Positions 45,168 to 57,087 of a DNA stretch of 64,000 bases are shown here, piece by piece; position 1 is the first letter of the stretch, and every line of letters begins with the position of its first letter. The stretch is taken from positions 372,001 through 436,000 of the forward strand of contig NKYR01000003.1 of assembly GCA_003184365.1 (NCBI GenBank). Direction: 5' to 3'. A program made the translations under genes and the position numbers. Below the pieces are notes generated by a model. That model saw only the letters and a program-made list of their open reading frames with translations, made no database searches and had not been told where the DNA came from. Origin of the DNA: Evernia prunastri (Eukaryota; Ascomycota; Lecanoromycetes; Lecanorales; Parmeliaceae).

Positions 45168-48100
45168 ATGGATTCTACGTTTGTATATCATGTGGTTCGT
45201 ACTTTTGTACTAGACATTCGCTGTGGATAGGTGGATTTACTGACAATGAGCCTAGCGAGCCGCCGGTAACAATAGAGTTGTAGTTGATGTCAAAGACAGG
45301 TAGTATCGATTTGTGCTCATGGAAGCCGAACATTCCAAACAATTGGCCCCGAAGGACAAATGAATGAAGAGCTCCGTATCCTCAATGACAGACAACACCA
45401 GCAGATTCATAAATTAGAGATCACGGCCAAGGCAGATAGTGAAAGGTGCTCGAATTAGCGCCAAGATGCTGAGCGACGCACAGATGGCTCTAAGCAAAGC
45501 GAAAGGCGAATTTGATTTTTGGGGATGATCGGTCAAAGCGACGCCACATCGATGACACACCACGACCGTCACGCTGTGGGGACATTTATCGCAGCGTGGA
45601 AGGGCCAAATGCGCAATCAGCTCGAGCTTTTCGAATTTGTCCAATGAAAGTCGAATTTCCAGAGAAAAAAAGACATACAATTCTGATTGGCAATGGGACC
45701 CCGTGTACAATCCAAGGTCTGGTGTTGTACATGGTGGTGAGCTTTGCAATAGGCGATCCAGATGTGGGCAAACTTGCTGGCTTCATCACCCTCGACAACG
45801 ACACAGGAACGGTCATGGATAGGGTGAATTGTATGCTTGAAGATGAATGGACTGCGGGTGAGGAGGGGTCCAGGGCGTTGGTTGATCAAGGGAGTCAGGG
45901 AGGTGTCTGATAGTAGGTATGACATCGACAATATCGTCTTCTTGTCCTTGACGACCGCTGATTGCGACTCCTAGCTTCAGCGACTTTACGTTTCCCAGCT
46001 CCCAGGAAGACGAAGACTTCGTCGTTGTTGTGAAAGGCGAGCGTGTCTCGCAGAGAGGTGTTGAGGATAGCGTAATTGTGACGAAGACTGCGTCGGAAAA
46101 GATCAAAAAGTTGAGCCAGTGGGGAAGTAAGTGCGAGAGTGGCTATCGTCGCCAAGTCAAGACAGCTGTGAAGCCCCGGAATGACACGAACATCTCAGCG
46201 GCTCATCAAGATCCATGGAGATGATGGGATCTGCGCTTTGACTCTTGATTGGGCCGTGAAGGAATCAATCGGCGACATCGAAGCTTCTCAAGACTTCGAA
46301 AATATATATACTCAACTCGCATTCGCTCCTGGTCCTACTCCTTGCCAAAGACGGTCTCTATACCTGTTACAGAGCTGAACCAGCTGCGAGAAGTCGCAGA
46401 TGCATTGCATCTCTGCCTCGAGGAACAGAAGACGCGGCAAGAAGACATGTTGACGGCGTTTGGCGAGTCGGAGGGAAAGGTCGAGCAATTGGAGGATGAG
46501 GTCAAGAGATCAAAGCAGCAAATAGGGGATAATGCACTCTAGTACGATGCTCGAATCCAAGGGCTGAATGAACAAATCCTTTTTGGGAAAGATCAGAACG
46601 AAGGTCTTCGGAGAGAGAGACGCTTCGTTCAATCGAAGATGATCTTAAAAGATAGATAAGGGAACTTGAGGCGGATATTCAGAAACTTCAACATAATCGT
46701 GACGAGAAACGGGAGAATCTCGAGGATTTCTCGGCAATAAATATAAAGACGAGTTATGACGAGGACGATGAGGACGAGCAGAAGAAGAGGGTCGCGGAAC
46801 CCCAACGAGAGCTGAACGACATGACCGAAGCCCGGGACAATCTCCAGACCCGAGTTGACCAGCTGGAGATGGACAATCGACCAGTCATCATCGCGAGCAG
46901 AAGAGCCAAGAAGAGTCACCTAGGAAGTTGCTCTTCGACTCTAAGAAGAACATCGCGAATCCACGAGCTCGGCTTCGAAATGGCTCTCACTATTTCCCAC
47001 GGAGACGTCAATGTCCGTTATATCCTCATTCAACAACAGGCCAACATGCACGCGAAGACCATTTACGGCAAGGATTCCAACAGGACGTTTATTGAGCAAG
47101 GGCCGGAGCAGCACAAACCCGCTGACATCCCATCAGTCCTCATGGGAGCGATATAGAAGGGGACTCCACCCGCAAAACAGGCCAGTGCCAACTGTTCTCA
47201 GACATCACCAGAAACATCCTTGCAATTCGCTGGTGTGAACATGACTATTTCGACTGGCTCGACGGCAGACAACTTTGACCCTCAGATACGTCCAAAATAT
47301 CGTGTCGCATCCAGGTGTACTTTCCTACTAACTACGCGGCACCGGATCGTCCAAAGCAATGTCCCATCGCTCCACTACACCCGATCCTCCCTATTCTTCC
47401 CTTTTTCGACTAAATATATATAAAAGCACCTTGCAAGGAGTCGATCACTCGATTGAGCAGATCGGACACACAGCGCGAATGGTGCTGATCTCCTTGAGGG
47501 AAAGGGGAGATCGATACAAGCATCGCTATCAAGCGAGCAAGAGGCAGGTCTCGGGCCTTAGGTTGGAGAATGCGGAGTCTCTGCGGCAGCTACAAGATGA
47601 TCGGCTTGTATGACCAAGTCCGCGCTGTTCAGCAACGTCATCGCGGCCAGTGGATATCGGGAAGGAAGAGCCGATCAAATATCTTATGGCTGTGTTTGAT
47701 TGGAAAGACGACAACGATACCTATAAGACGATCTGTATCGACAAGGTGACGGAAGGGAGCTACGAAATATTCATGGAAATTATCGACGAGGCCAGGAAGC
47801 TGTCAGCCTGCTGATGCAGGCATAGTTTTCCACATGTTTGCATTGGCCAATAGGAGGCCAATTTGCCCGCATGAACGCCGAAAACTAGGCAAGTTTTGGC
47901 AATATGCCTCCATATCTGACAATCAACTACACACATGCTTCATCAGGAGCCCATTCACCGTCTGCCAGGAGCTGATTGAGATGTTGGAGGGCAAAAGTAG
48001 GAGACTTGAGGTGCTACAGGATATCTGTGAGGAATCGACATGGACATCAATGTTCAAGCCTGGATAAAAGATTGCGGGGCTGATCAAGGAGAAGGACGAG

Positions 48101-49051
48101 GCGGTGAATCGTTCTCGCCGCTGCAAGGGTCAAGTCAACCAGGCCAGTCAGACCTCTGACGACTTGCACAGTGAGTTGGAGGGTTCAAAAAACCAGACTG
48201 CCTACCTGGAGACGCTGTTGGCGTTTGAGGAGAGATCGGTATATTCTTCAATAGTGTCTCAGCAGCAATTGGAAAGAAGGAAGGAACCGGAGGCGGGAAT
48301 AATTATATACTTTGGAGAGGTCACATAAGTACTTTCGATATACAGCAGACAAAAACAGTAGTTTCACGAATTTCAATCAATTCCTTCCCTGAATGCAGAG
48401 ATCCACAACAGCCTTGAGCTTCGCAACTATGATTAGGGGTACAGTGCTATGGCTCAGCCGCCTCAGCTAGACTTGTAGATCCTGAGAATCACGAGAAGCT
48501 TGACTTGTGAACTCATATGCTTGGAGGGGAAGACTGAATTGCCCGAAAGGACGGGCGCGTTTAGGGCTTTCGTGGCAGCACCAGCAGTATGTCCCTGTAG
48601 AAGCGTTGCATCGAACCAGGCGGGATTGAGAAGCTGTCTGTACCTTCCAGTTTCACTCTGGATAGAGTATCTTACAGGTAAGTTTTTATGCTAGCATTAC
48701 TCTATTCCATCGATAAATTCGAAAGTTTTACAAGTGAATTTGTAATCTTGGGCTGCAGGGCTCCGAGGGCGTGTCCATCGTGTTGTACGGAGACGCCTGA
48801 AGAACATCGACTGGCACCAGGCCACTGTTATCCGTGTCTCATCAACTCAGTTCACGCTCCATCTTCCCTACACCTTGAAATTCTCCTCTCGTACAGTTGC
48901 CGAACGGTTTCACCGAGCGGCGCAAGACAAAAGTCAATTACAATCCATCATTCCCTGATCATTGTCGCCTACACCACGGACAGGAAGGCCCAAAGACGTT
49001 GTGGGAAGGCTTGGATGGGCTGCAGAACCTGGAACTCATTAGCGGATCGAC
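45168..49051. other. Long stretch of coiled-coil coding fragments, no intact gene
   Basis: 3.9 kb. Plus-strand pieces read as coiled coil: near 46370-46540 (LNQLREVADALHLCLEEQKT, EDEVKRSKQQ), 46660-46905 (RVAEPQRELNDMTEARDNLQ) and 47440-47610. They lie in one orientation but are separated by stops and frame changes without matching splice sites. At 48160-48300 another piece reads DLHSELEGSKNQTAYLETLL. This may be one decayed long coiled-coil gene. No domain was recognised. Confidence 0.35.
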
Positions 49052-49887
49052 TCATCGCCTTTTGGAAGCCTTCTTTGAGACACTCACCTGGCTGTGGCAT
49101 ACTCGAGGTTCGAGACCTCGCTTTTTCGGAGTGCGCATTGAGAACATTTCGCTCATTCTGTACTGGCGTCTGGTCTGGCTCTGCAAAGAATTGATCTCGC
49201 GCGTCTTTTGAACTGCTGTTGTGGCAGCCGCATCAAGGTCCATGGAAGCTTCGCCCTGGCAGGTTCTCTTCAGCAAGATCATGATGCCACGGATCACAAG
49301 GCACACTTACACCGGCTTTGCACAACGACTCGGAGTTCCGGCCCAAGCATGTAGCCGGGGCATCCATGCCGTGTGGACCTACACGTTTTCCCCAGAAGTT
49401 CTTGAGAGCCTTGCCATTCAGCTACGCCGCGATTTCATTAGTGAGAATCCTCTTTGATCATGAAATGAGTAGCCAATACCTGCTGCAGCAGAGGAGCCCG
49501 CATAGGGTGAGACTTGTTGTACTCTCGTCTGACCTGCTTCCGCCAGTGGCGGTTCATATCTCTTTGAGTGACAACGACTCCTAGGTCTTCGTGCCTCTCG
49601 ATCATTTCTTTGGCATACTGTACGGCACTGAGTTTCAGTTCTTCAAAGTGGTGTTTTGTGTAGATGACCGGGACAAGCCGACGGCCTGACAAATCTAGAC
49701 TTGGCTGCGGATGCTCCGCTTGGTTGGGAGCGTCCGAGCTCGTTTTCGAGGAGATAGAGGCAGGTTCGGCGCTCCTAGAGGAAGATTGGTGGTCTGAATG
49801 TGCTGTTTCGTGGGTTACGTCGTTCATGGCGAACGACTCTTCGTGCTGTGCAGACGTGTTATGGATAAAAAATGGGGAAGCCATCAT
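49052..49887 (-). CDS. YxKxxFE family, gene C
   Basis: Exons 49887-49480, 49421-49311 and 49255-49052 give 240 codons, if the last exon reads to the stop at 49052 (a GTGAGT donor near 49098 offers an alternative 3' end). After a polar Ser/Thr-rich leader, exon 1 ends with VIYTKHHFEELKLSAVQYAK and RAPLLQQ, followed by a phase-0 intron; genes A and B have the same layout (YGKKQFE to FLLEQ, YTKRDFE to ELMGQ). Exon 2 starts with ALKNFWGKRV, matching LVEGLWEKRA in gene A, but then diverges: the DIAL block is missing. Exon 3 is basic (TPKKRGLEPR). The first ATG of two adjacent ones was chosen. Function unknown; possibly truncated relative to A. Confidence 0.55.
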
Positions 49888-49956
49888 GTTGTCACGAGAG
49901 AGGCGAGTATTACTCGTGAAATGGCTTAGGCAAAGCAATGTGGCAGCGATGTACAA

Positions 49957-50920
49957 GTATCTGGAAGAATTAGAGTTAAGATCTTTGAGGTGATCGAGGT
50001 GTTGACAGAATCGCTTGGCCAGGAATCTTACGGCCCGTTCAATAACACCTTTTTCCTACAAAGTCCTTCATGCTTTCGGGGTGTTCCTGAGTAGAGTTGT
50101 TATCATGTTAGATCATACACTAGTAACATAATGCAGAGCAAGAATTGATTGTCTAGTCGGCTCTGCTCAGACATGTAGATACCTTTCCAGGTCGCTATAA
50201 TGCTCAGGTCCCAATAGACTAATTTCAGATGTAGAGATCTACGGCACATTATCGCATGAAATACTTCTCGTCATTAAGATATATCCTCGTCGCAATCAAG
50301 AATATGTGTTGCCGGCACTCTTTTCTCTTTTTCTACAGGGTTTTAAAGGATTTAACGAGGTCAGCGGGAAAGGAATATCGTAATAAGAATGTCGTGAAGG
50401 ACTACAGACAGATGGATTGACGGCCACGAAGGGTTTGTCGGGGGGTTGACGGCCGAAGGGGAGGCTTGTCGGGGTTTGACGGCCATGGGGGGCTTGTCGG
50501 TGACGGGCCAGGAGGTAGAAATGAGTTATTTCATGGGGCAGAAACGAATCAGAAACGAGGTTGTTCGTCTGTGACGGCCTAAGGGAAGGCCTGTCGGGGT
50601 TTTGTATAGCATCATGTCTTTGGATTTGGTCTGATGGAGGCCGGCAACAGGGGAGTGTTGAAATTTGGTCGTTGGTTTCCAGCCTCTCCCGGCAATTCAG
50701 CCGAGGTTGTCATGCCAGTCACTTAATTAGTAGGGCATATAAGGATCCAGGGGAGCTCTGAGATAGATAATTCAAGCGCCCTACAAATTCTTCTATACCT
50801 GATCATTTTAACATCAGCCCCCTGCGCCGACAAGGGGTTCATCCCCTCGCAAAACGTCCGTAGCGCAGGTCCCCCAGGCCTTCTATCGAACGCGCCCTGA
50901 CTTCGAACCCGTCCCGACTA
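49957..50920. other. Intergenic region with GC-rich tandem repeat
   Basis: About 1 kb between gene C and gene A. Apart from the repeat at 50417-50603 listed separately, I see no coding frame I would defend. Confidence 0.4.
50417..50603. repeat. Imperfect 29-30 bp tandem repeat (TTGACGGCC...CTTGTCGGGG)
   Basis: Three adjacent units at 50417-50445, 50446-50475 and 50476-50504 share TTGACGGCC, a G-rich centre and TTGTCGG; a fourth, diverged unit lies at 50571-50603. The two conserved ends are partly complementary (GACGGCC versus GGCTTGTC), so the units might form small hairpins. Confidence 0.75.
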
Positions 50921-52415
50921 TCAATTTCGTGCCTGTGACTGGATAGTTGATATCCCATTGGCCAGTAAACGTAGCTCGCGCTCCGTGAATGGCGGTTCCA
51001 TGGTCGTTCGAGGAGCTACTGGAGCTGGACGAGGGGCAGGATGTGGCGGCTGGTATGGTCCCCGAGAGGAGGGGTGGGCGGTATGAGGCCCTGCTGGAGG
51101 AGGGTTGCCTGGTGGCGCATTGTATGGCCGTGTACGAGATGGTGTCAATGTAGCCGAGATATCCACAGACGTTCTCTGGCCGGCTGCCGGAGGCAAGGGG
51201 GCGGTTGTTGGAGCTTTCCCTCTGGTGGGTTCTCGGTTGGCGGATCCCGCTGGCGTCGTTGCTGCTACTTGGGCCTGCTCTTATTAGCTTTCTGGTCTGT
51301 AGCTTCGCGACTTGGCAGGCATCTTGCCTTGTTCGTTGTTGTTGGCACTTGAGAGCTACCAGAAGGTTCCAGAGCTCTGGAGGCTTTTGTCTTTTCAGCA
51401 AGAATAGTCAGTGGAGATCTCAAATATCGATGAAATGGCATGATAGAGGCCCTTACCTCTGCGTTCGTCTGTTGGGCATCGAGACTGATTGAAGAAGCCG
51501 GAGCTCCGGTACCTTTTGCTGATTCTTTGGCTCGCTGTGATTTGTTTAGAACCTTCCGGTTTCTTGACAGCGTTCATGTATTATACCATTGTCTTGGCCA
51601 ATGGAACGTCAGAAACCTCTGGCTCTTCCTCAACCTCCGAGTGCTTGCGTTTCTTTGCCTGGGTGACGTCCTCGACAATCTGTTTGTATGCGGTATAGTC
51701 CGCTGTTCTGCCCTGTAACAAGAGTCAATAAGGCTTGCTACTTCGTCAGAGGGGAAGTTAGAGACTTTACCTCAAATTTCTTTGTCGCTCTCCAGTCGTA
51801 CTCGTAGTCATAGATCTTTGTGAGAATCGCCTCCCACAGCTCACACAAGATAAACATGTCAAGATCCTTAGTCGGGTTCGCGACCAGGATCTTGCGTGTT
51901 AGATCCAGATACGATAATCTACAAAGCGGAAGAAGAGCAATATCAGGTACAACAACGTCTCCGTGGACGCTGTGTGTCATGATAATGCCAAAAGGATATT
52001 CCTTCAGTTCATCCTTTGTAGGCTCCCGACTGATGATGTGAAACCCCGATTCGGTTTGCTTCGCCCGCTTCCGCTTAAAAGCGTCCGCATCTGCCCGCTT
52101 TTCCCAAAGCCCCTCAACGAGTGGACAGGCTGTCTGCAGCATCATGAGCCATTAACGGGCTGTTCCAAGGCTTGGACGCCGTTCAAGGGACCAGAAACAT
52201 ACCTGCTCTAGCAGAAATATACGCATGGGATCATCGCTGTTAGGGTAGGTACTCATGATCTGCCATGACCAGTGCAGCTCTATCTCTGGGCGGATTAGAG
52301 GTAGCCTTCGGTGTTCATTCCGCCCTAAAATCTGGAACGTGAAATTGTAGAGGGTGAGGCCAAGCTCGAATTGCTTCTTTCCATACTTGACAGTGACTAG
52401 CTTGGGGTCGGACAT
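50921..52415 (-). CDS. YxKxxFE family, gene A (intact member)
   Basis: Six exons (52415-52203, 52133-51771, 51712-51587, 51534-51457, 51390-51312, 51264-50921) total 400 codons with every join in frame. Exon 1 starts MSDPKLVTVKYGKKQFELGL and ends FLLEQ. Exon 2 carries LVEGLWEKRADADAF, GFHIISREPTKDELKEYPFG, HGDVVVPDIALLPLCRLSYL and DLDMFILCELWEAILTKIYD. Exons 3-4 are charged (AKKRKHSEVEEEPEVSDVPL), and the C-terminus is Pro-rich and disordered, ending ERELRLLANGISTIQSQARN. No signal peptide, membrane span or known domain was recognised. The 47-nt fifth intron has an unusual GTCGCG donor but removes an in-frame stop. This is the best reference for the family. Confidence 0.7.
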
Positions 52416-54680
52416 TTTGCTGGTGGAACGTGAGGTGTGGCAGAATGAAGCTGAAAGTATGTAGAAATGTAGGAAGTGATGTTGTCAAAGTCGTGAAAAG
52501 TGGATGAGAAGTTGTGTTGTGATTCGGAACGAGGAGCTAGCTACTTAGCGCGTTTTTCACCCCAGAGCCAAATTACTGTCGCGTCACTCTGACGCCGCTA
52601 GAACACAGGAAGATTACATCGTGAATGAGGTAATTCAGGTTCCAAACCCTTCTCTACGGTCTAGAAGCCGGAGCAAAACCAATCCACTCATTCAAGCCTG
52701 CTTCGCATGAATCTAGGTTTATCATGGATTGTGTGATCGTTACCAATCTGTTACTCTGCATTAACGAAAGGGGTTGCAAAGGTAGACTGATATTTGTATA
52801 TCAAAATGTAGTGCTGTTCGCGGTTGTAGCAGCTTTCACAGCTGTCAAAACGTACGGGCATCAGAAATAATGTTTGTCAAGAAGCAACTTTTCTCGCCCA
52901 TTAGGGCTACCACTGGAAGTTTCATTCAGACATGGTCCCTTTCACAAGCCAAAACCAGCTGTTTGGTCGAGAATAGAAACGTAGCTTCTGCTCTCAATAG
53001 CTGATCGTATTTTGTGATCAGGTTTGGCATGCCTGAGAGGAAGACGGAAGAGATAAAGGTCACACAAAGCAAAGAAGAAAGTAAAAGGGGAAAAAGAGGT
53101 AGTTAGAAAAAAAAAAGAAAAAAAAAGAGACGCTGGGTCGAACTATGGACCTTTGCTCAGACAGGGGAAAGAAAAAAAATTTCCCTCGATAATCAATAGA
53201 TTCCCTCAGTCAGATGCTCCCTCAGTAAACAATCCCTCAGTACCCAGTCGATCAAGAAGCAGCCCTAGACAGTGAGCCGCTTTGGTTTTACCCTCCACGA
53301 GTCCTCTGCTGCCGAACGATCCGGGGCTGAGCCATTTTGGTTTTACCCTCCATGAGTCCTCAGTAAACCCAGTATCACGTGTTCGCTTAAAAGTTGGAAA
53401 TAAGATCTTCCAAGTCATGTCACTTAAGCTAGAGAAGCCCCAAGAATCGATAACAGGCGCCCACTATAACTTATTATATAAAAAAAAAAATCCAAAACAA
53501 ATCCAAGTTGTGGCTATTCACCGACACCATCACAGAACACCATGCAATTCTGCCTTCGTTCACGTACACGTTCACGTTCATGTATCTCTACCTTCCTTCA
53601 CATGCACGTTTGTAAAGAGCTGAACAGGTCGCAATATGCCAAGCTTCTGAGAACATACCACACTTACAAAGCTCTTACCTTCAATTCGGCGTCAGCCACA
53701 GCATTCCTCAGGCCTGGTTTTTTATCGAGTTTCTTAGCGTAGAACGTTCTCCCATGCATTCACTAAAGTACAGCAGAGTCTGAAAATTGCCAGGCGTGCT
53801 TCCCAAACAAGCGCGCAACCTTCACGACCAGTTTTAGTTCCACAAGGAGTCGCTGCGACTCGATTGGAGGTCGGTCTCTTGGCGTATACTGACATGGTCC
53901 AAGCTAACGGAAAGACTCAGCGGTATGGAATCTCGCCTTTCTTTCCTTTCTTACTGTTTTCCTCTAAGGCCCCAGCTTTGTCGCCAGTACGCTCTTTACT
54001 ACCGGTTCAATAATTTCAAAAGCTGTTCAAAAGACCAGATTATGTTCTGATACTAAGACTGGCTGGATTGTAAGAGGTATGAGCAACTGGTATTTACCCT
54101 TATGCTGGCTTGAGTCAGCTCGTATCTGTGACTACTGGTAACAGCAAACGGACACAGAGGATATAGCAACTACTCTGTTTACCTTCATTTCAGTCCTCTG
54201 CAACTTGTGGAATCTTTTGAAAGGTACCAGTGAGTATATCGTGGTTGATCGAGCTGAATGAAAAGCACGGACACGGCCAACCGAGTCTCGTCCACTATCG
54301 ATCAATGCCAATTTGGATTGAATAGCCGAAGACAATTGTCCAAGTGGAAGATGCAACATAGCAGGCACAGTGTCAAATTGTGGAAGGTTTACTGTTGTAT
54401 GTTACAAGGATGCAGGTGGCAGATTGCAAAGATGTCGTTCTCTTTGGGAGAAGGTGACGTCATTTAGCGTGTGAAGATCCTTTGCACTTTCCTCGCTTGT
54501 ACTACTCACAAGCTATTACAGCATACGTATACAGCACATTCGAATCAACCAAACACTGTTGAGTCGCGACAGCAAATTGTATTAGCCCCGTGTACAACTC
54601 ATCGGGCCCGATTTGCGACGAACCTCGCAAGTTCTTCGAAGTGGAGGGTACTCCCACGAGTGGAACCCAGATCTCATGTC
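52416..54680. other. Intergenic stretch with A-rich tracts and a short direct repeat
   Basis: 2.27 kb, AT-richer than average, with A-runs around 53108-53128 and 53169-53180. Apart from the direct repeat at 53273-53360 and a TTCACGT/TACACG microrepeat near 53560-53582, nothing is recognisable; the open frames are short. Confidence 0.4.
53273..53360. repeat. 33-bp direct repeat, two copies
   Basis: Copies at 53273-53305 and 53328-53360 share TGAGCC, TTTGGTTTTACCCTCCA and GAGTCCT with only three mismatches, separated by 22 bp. Origin unknown. Confidence 0.8.
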
Positions 54681-56392
54681 ATGGAGAAGCTATCAGATGC
54701 ACCTTGCATTCATTGCAAGGTCATCAGTCCTCATCATGGGAAAAACAGTTCTGGTCATATTAGTATACCTTATAATCGCGTCGATCAATACCCCAATTTC
54801 CCTGCGCTCGAGGTTTCCGCTGGAACAGGGTGTGCATTTTGTCGCCTCTTGAAGTATGCTCTCCAAGATAAGTACAGCGACAGGAAGATAGCAGAAGCCG
54901 AGGCCGACTTCGACCCCTCGATTCGAGCTCAATGGCCCAAAGCTGGTTGGAATGGTCAGGTAACAGTTGATGGTGCCCGTTTTTTCTCCGAAGAAGACTG
55001 GAACGAACGTGATGAGAGTCAAGAACTAGGCCAATCTCTTGGCGGGGTTTGGGCTTTGTCATTTCGAGTCTGGCCGTACCCTCCAAGACGCAACTTCACC
55101 GACCCTGGATTCAACCATGATTCTGTTTGGTTTGCTCCGTATGCGGATAGCGGTAAGTGGACAATTGGAGTAATGTTTGGTTTGCTCATACTCTGTAGGC
55201 TCTGAAGCATCTCTCCAAGGGAATTTGAGGCGGAGAAAGCCTGACAAAGAGGCTTTGTCAGATGCTAATGTATCACTGATCTCTAAATGGCTCAGCGATT
55301 GCTCGGCGCTACATGCCGAATGCCGGCATGAGAGTGATACCAAATTACCAACACGCGTCATTGATGTCGGTCTGGCAGAAAATTCACAGCAGCCGCGTTT
55401 GATAGTTACTAATAACGACGTGGGAAAGTACGTGGCCCTTAGCCACTGCTGGGGATCGCTAATGGAGTCTACTGCGGGCAATTACGCTCGGACATTAAGA
55501 GTCAACCTGGAGACTATGCAACATGGAATACCTCTGAAAATGCTACCACAGAACTTCCAGGATGCAATAGTCATTGCTCGAAAGTTGCAACTGCGCTATG
55601 TGTGGATTGATGCATTGTGCATAATTCAAGATGACCCAGCGGACTGGGCAACGGAAGCTGCGAGAATGAACGAAGTCTATGGATCTGCTCATCTCACCGT
55701 TGCTGCAACTTCTGCTATGTCGAGTACTGATGGTTTCCTTAAGCGGTCAGTTGATACGGCGTGCAGTATACCTTATTACAAGGACATTCACGGTGACCCT
55801 GCTGGCTACCTTTTCCTAGCTTACATGCAAATGGGTGGTGATCAAGGCTCTTGGTCAGATAATGTAGACAATTCTCGCTGGAATACCAGAGGCTGGACCT
55901 TTCAAGAGCGCTTGCTATCGAGACGTGTGCTGCATTTCACCAACAGAAAGATTTTCTGGGAATGTCGGGTAACTGACACCTCTGAAGAGAATGAGCCGCC
56001 CCGTGATCCACGATACCGTAGCTCGTGGTTGAAAGACGGAGTGCAACAGCCTGGAGGTTCAAAGTCACAGTTCGATTTATGGTACAGCATAGTTTCCAAG
56101 TACGTTCACACTTGTCTTTTCTCTACAAGATTCATAGTTGACGGCATCCAGGTACTCTACCCGTGAACTCAGCTATCAAGCAGATGTGTTGCCAGCCCTG
56201 TCTGGTCTAGCTCATGCTTTCAGAGCCATCAATGGCATGGGCAATTCTACTGATGGTACTGACTATCTTGCAGGAATCTGGCAGGATGACCTCTCACGAG
56301 GTTTACTTTGGACTCCGCACGATAGAGATCATGCAACCAGATACAATGAGTATATAGCGCCAACGTGGTCTTGGGCTTCGATCAAAGGGTAG
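54681..56392 (+). CDS. HET-domain (heterokaryon incompatibility) protein, probably truncated
   Basis: Exons 54681-55152, 55199-56099 and 56152-56392 give 537 codons. The start is the only ATG in frame. The N-terminus has APCIHCKVISPHHGKNSSGH and AGTGCAFCRLLKYAL, the paired-Cys leader common in fungal HET proteins. The HET domain proper runs from about residue 240: GKYVALSHCWG, LPQNFQDAIVIARKLQLRYV, WIDALCIIQDDPADW, NTRGWTFQERLLSRRVLHFT. HET proteins trigger cell death when genetically different hyphae fuse. The model stops at a TAG directly after APTWSWASIKG, a position where relatives normally continue, and the same frame stays open for another 109 codons. It may be a nonsense allele. Confidence 0.85.
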
Positions 56393-56866
56393 ATCCATTT
56401 TCCAATTGGAGGCTTGGATACCCGATTCACTCCAATTCTCGTTAATGTAAGTCTTAAATGGAGAGCAGATGACCACCTGGGAGCAGTCACTGCTGCAGAG
56501 CTCAAATTGCTTGCAAAGGTTCGGCGTCTGTGTGAAGTTACTGTGAACATTCACAGCTCGTGGTTCCCATTGGATCTACGGTTCGAGGGGAAGATTATCG
56601 GTAAAGGTGCATATGACGTGAACAGCGAAGGTGACATTGAGAATGCTCTATGGACAATGGCGGAGGACTTTCTTGGATTTTTTGATGGCTGCGAGTCCCA
56701 GGAGATAACATTGGTGTAGAAAGAGAGAAGCAAAAGCTTTGCGTTCAAAAGATTGACGATGAAGGCGGCGGAGACCTTTGTAGAATTACATATTCTGACT
56801 CTGGCATGTGGGCTTCGAGGATAAAACATTATAGCAGTCTAGCGATGCCAAAGTAACGTCCATATG
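56393..56866 (+). pseudogene. C-terminal continuation of the HET gene beyond a TAG
   Basis: In the same frame as the HET gene: IHFPIGGLDTRFTPILVNVS, AAELKLLAKVRRLCEVTVNI and ENALWTMAEDFLGFFDGCES, ending at 56719. A neighbouring frame then carries REKQKLCVQKIDDEGGGDL and DSGMWASRIKHYSSLAMPK to a TAA near 56856, suggesting a second lesion (frameshift) or an unrecognised intron. This looks like the original C-terminal third of the HET protein. Confidence 0.6.
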
Positions 56867-57087
56867 GATCAAAAGCTTGTGAGCATGAAGTTTAAGGACT
56901 GATAATGATGCGCGGATGGGTTCCATCCTACTTCGTACATGAAGTGATTGATACGGTGAGGACGGAGACGACTATCGTAGACTAGCCAAAATCTAATCCT
57001 GACAACACCTCTCTCCGTCGATCTCCCCCCCCACTCACTCAGCAAAAACCTTTACTCCTTGACCGCGATAGAGAGAGAGGATGTATA

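Noticed and set aside
46980..47010. ALTISHGDVNV as a further copy of the YxKxxFE family block (HGDVVV)
   Set aside because: Only four or five residues match and the flanks do not align with genes A or B.
40294..49051. Search for transposon proteins (reverse transcriptase, integrase, transposase)
   Set aside because: No YxDD, integrase zinc or DDE-type motif was found in any frame I examined; the pieces look like decayed host genes.
53130..53220. tRNA-like GTTCGACCC followed by T-runs on the minus strand
   Set aside because: No acceptor stem, D-arm or anticodon arm could be drawn; the T-runs are part of a general A/T-rich tract.
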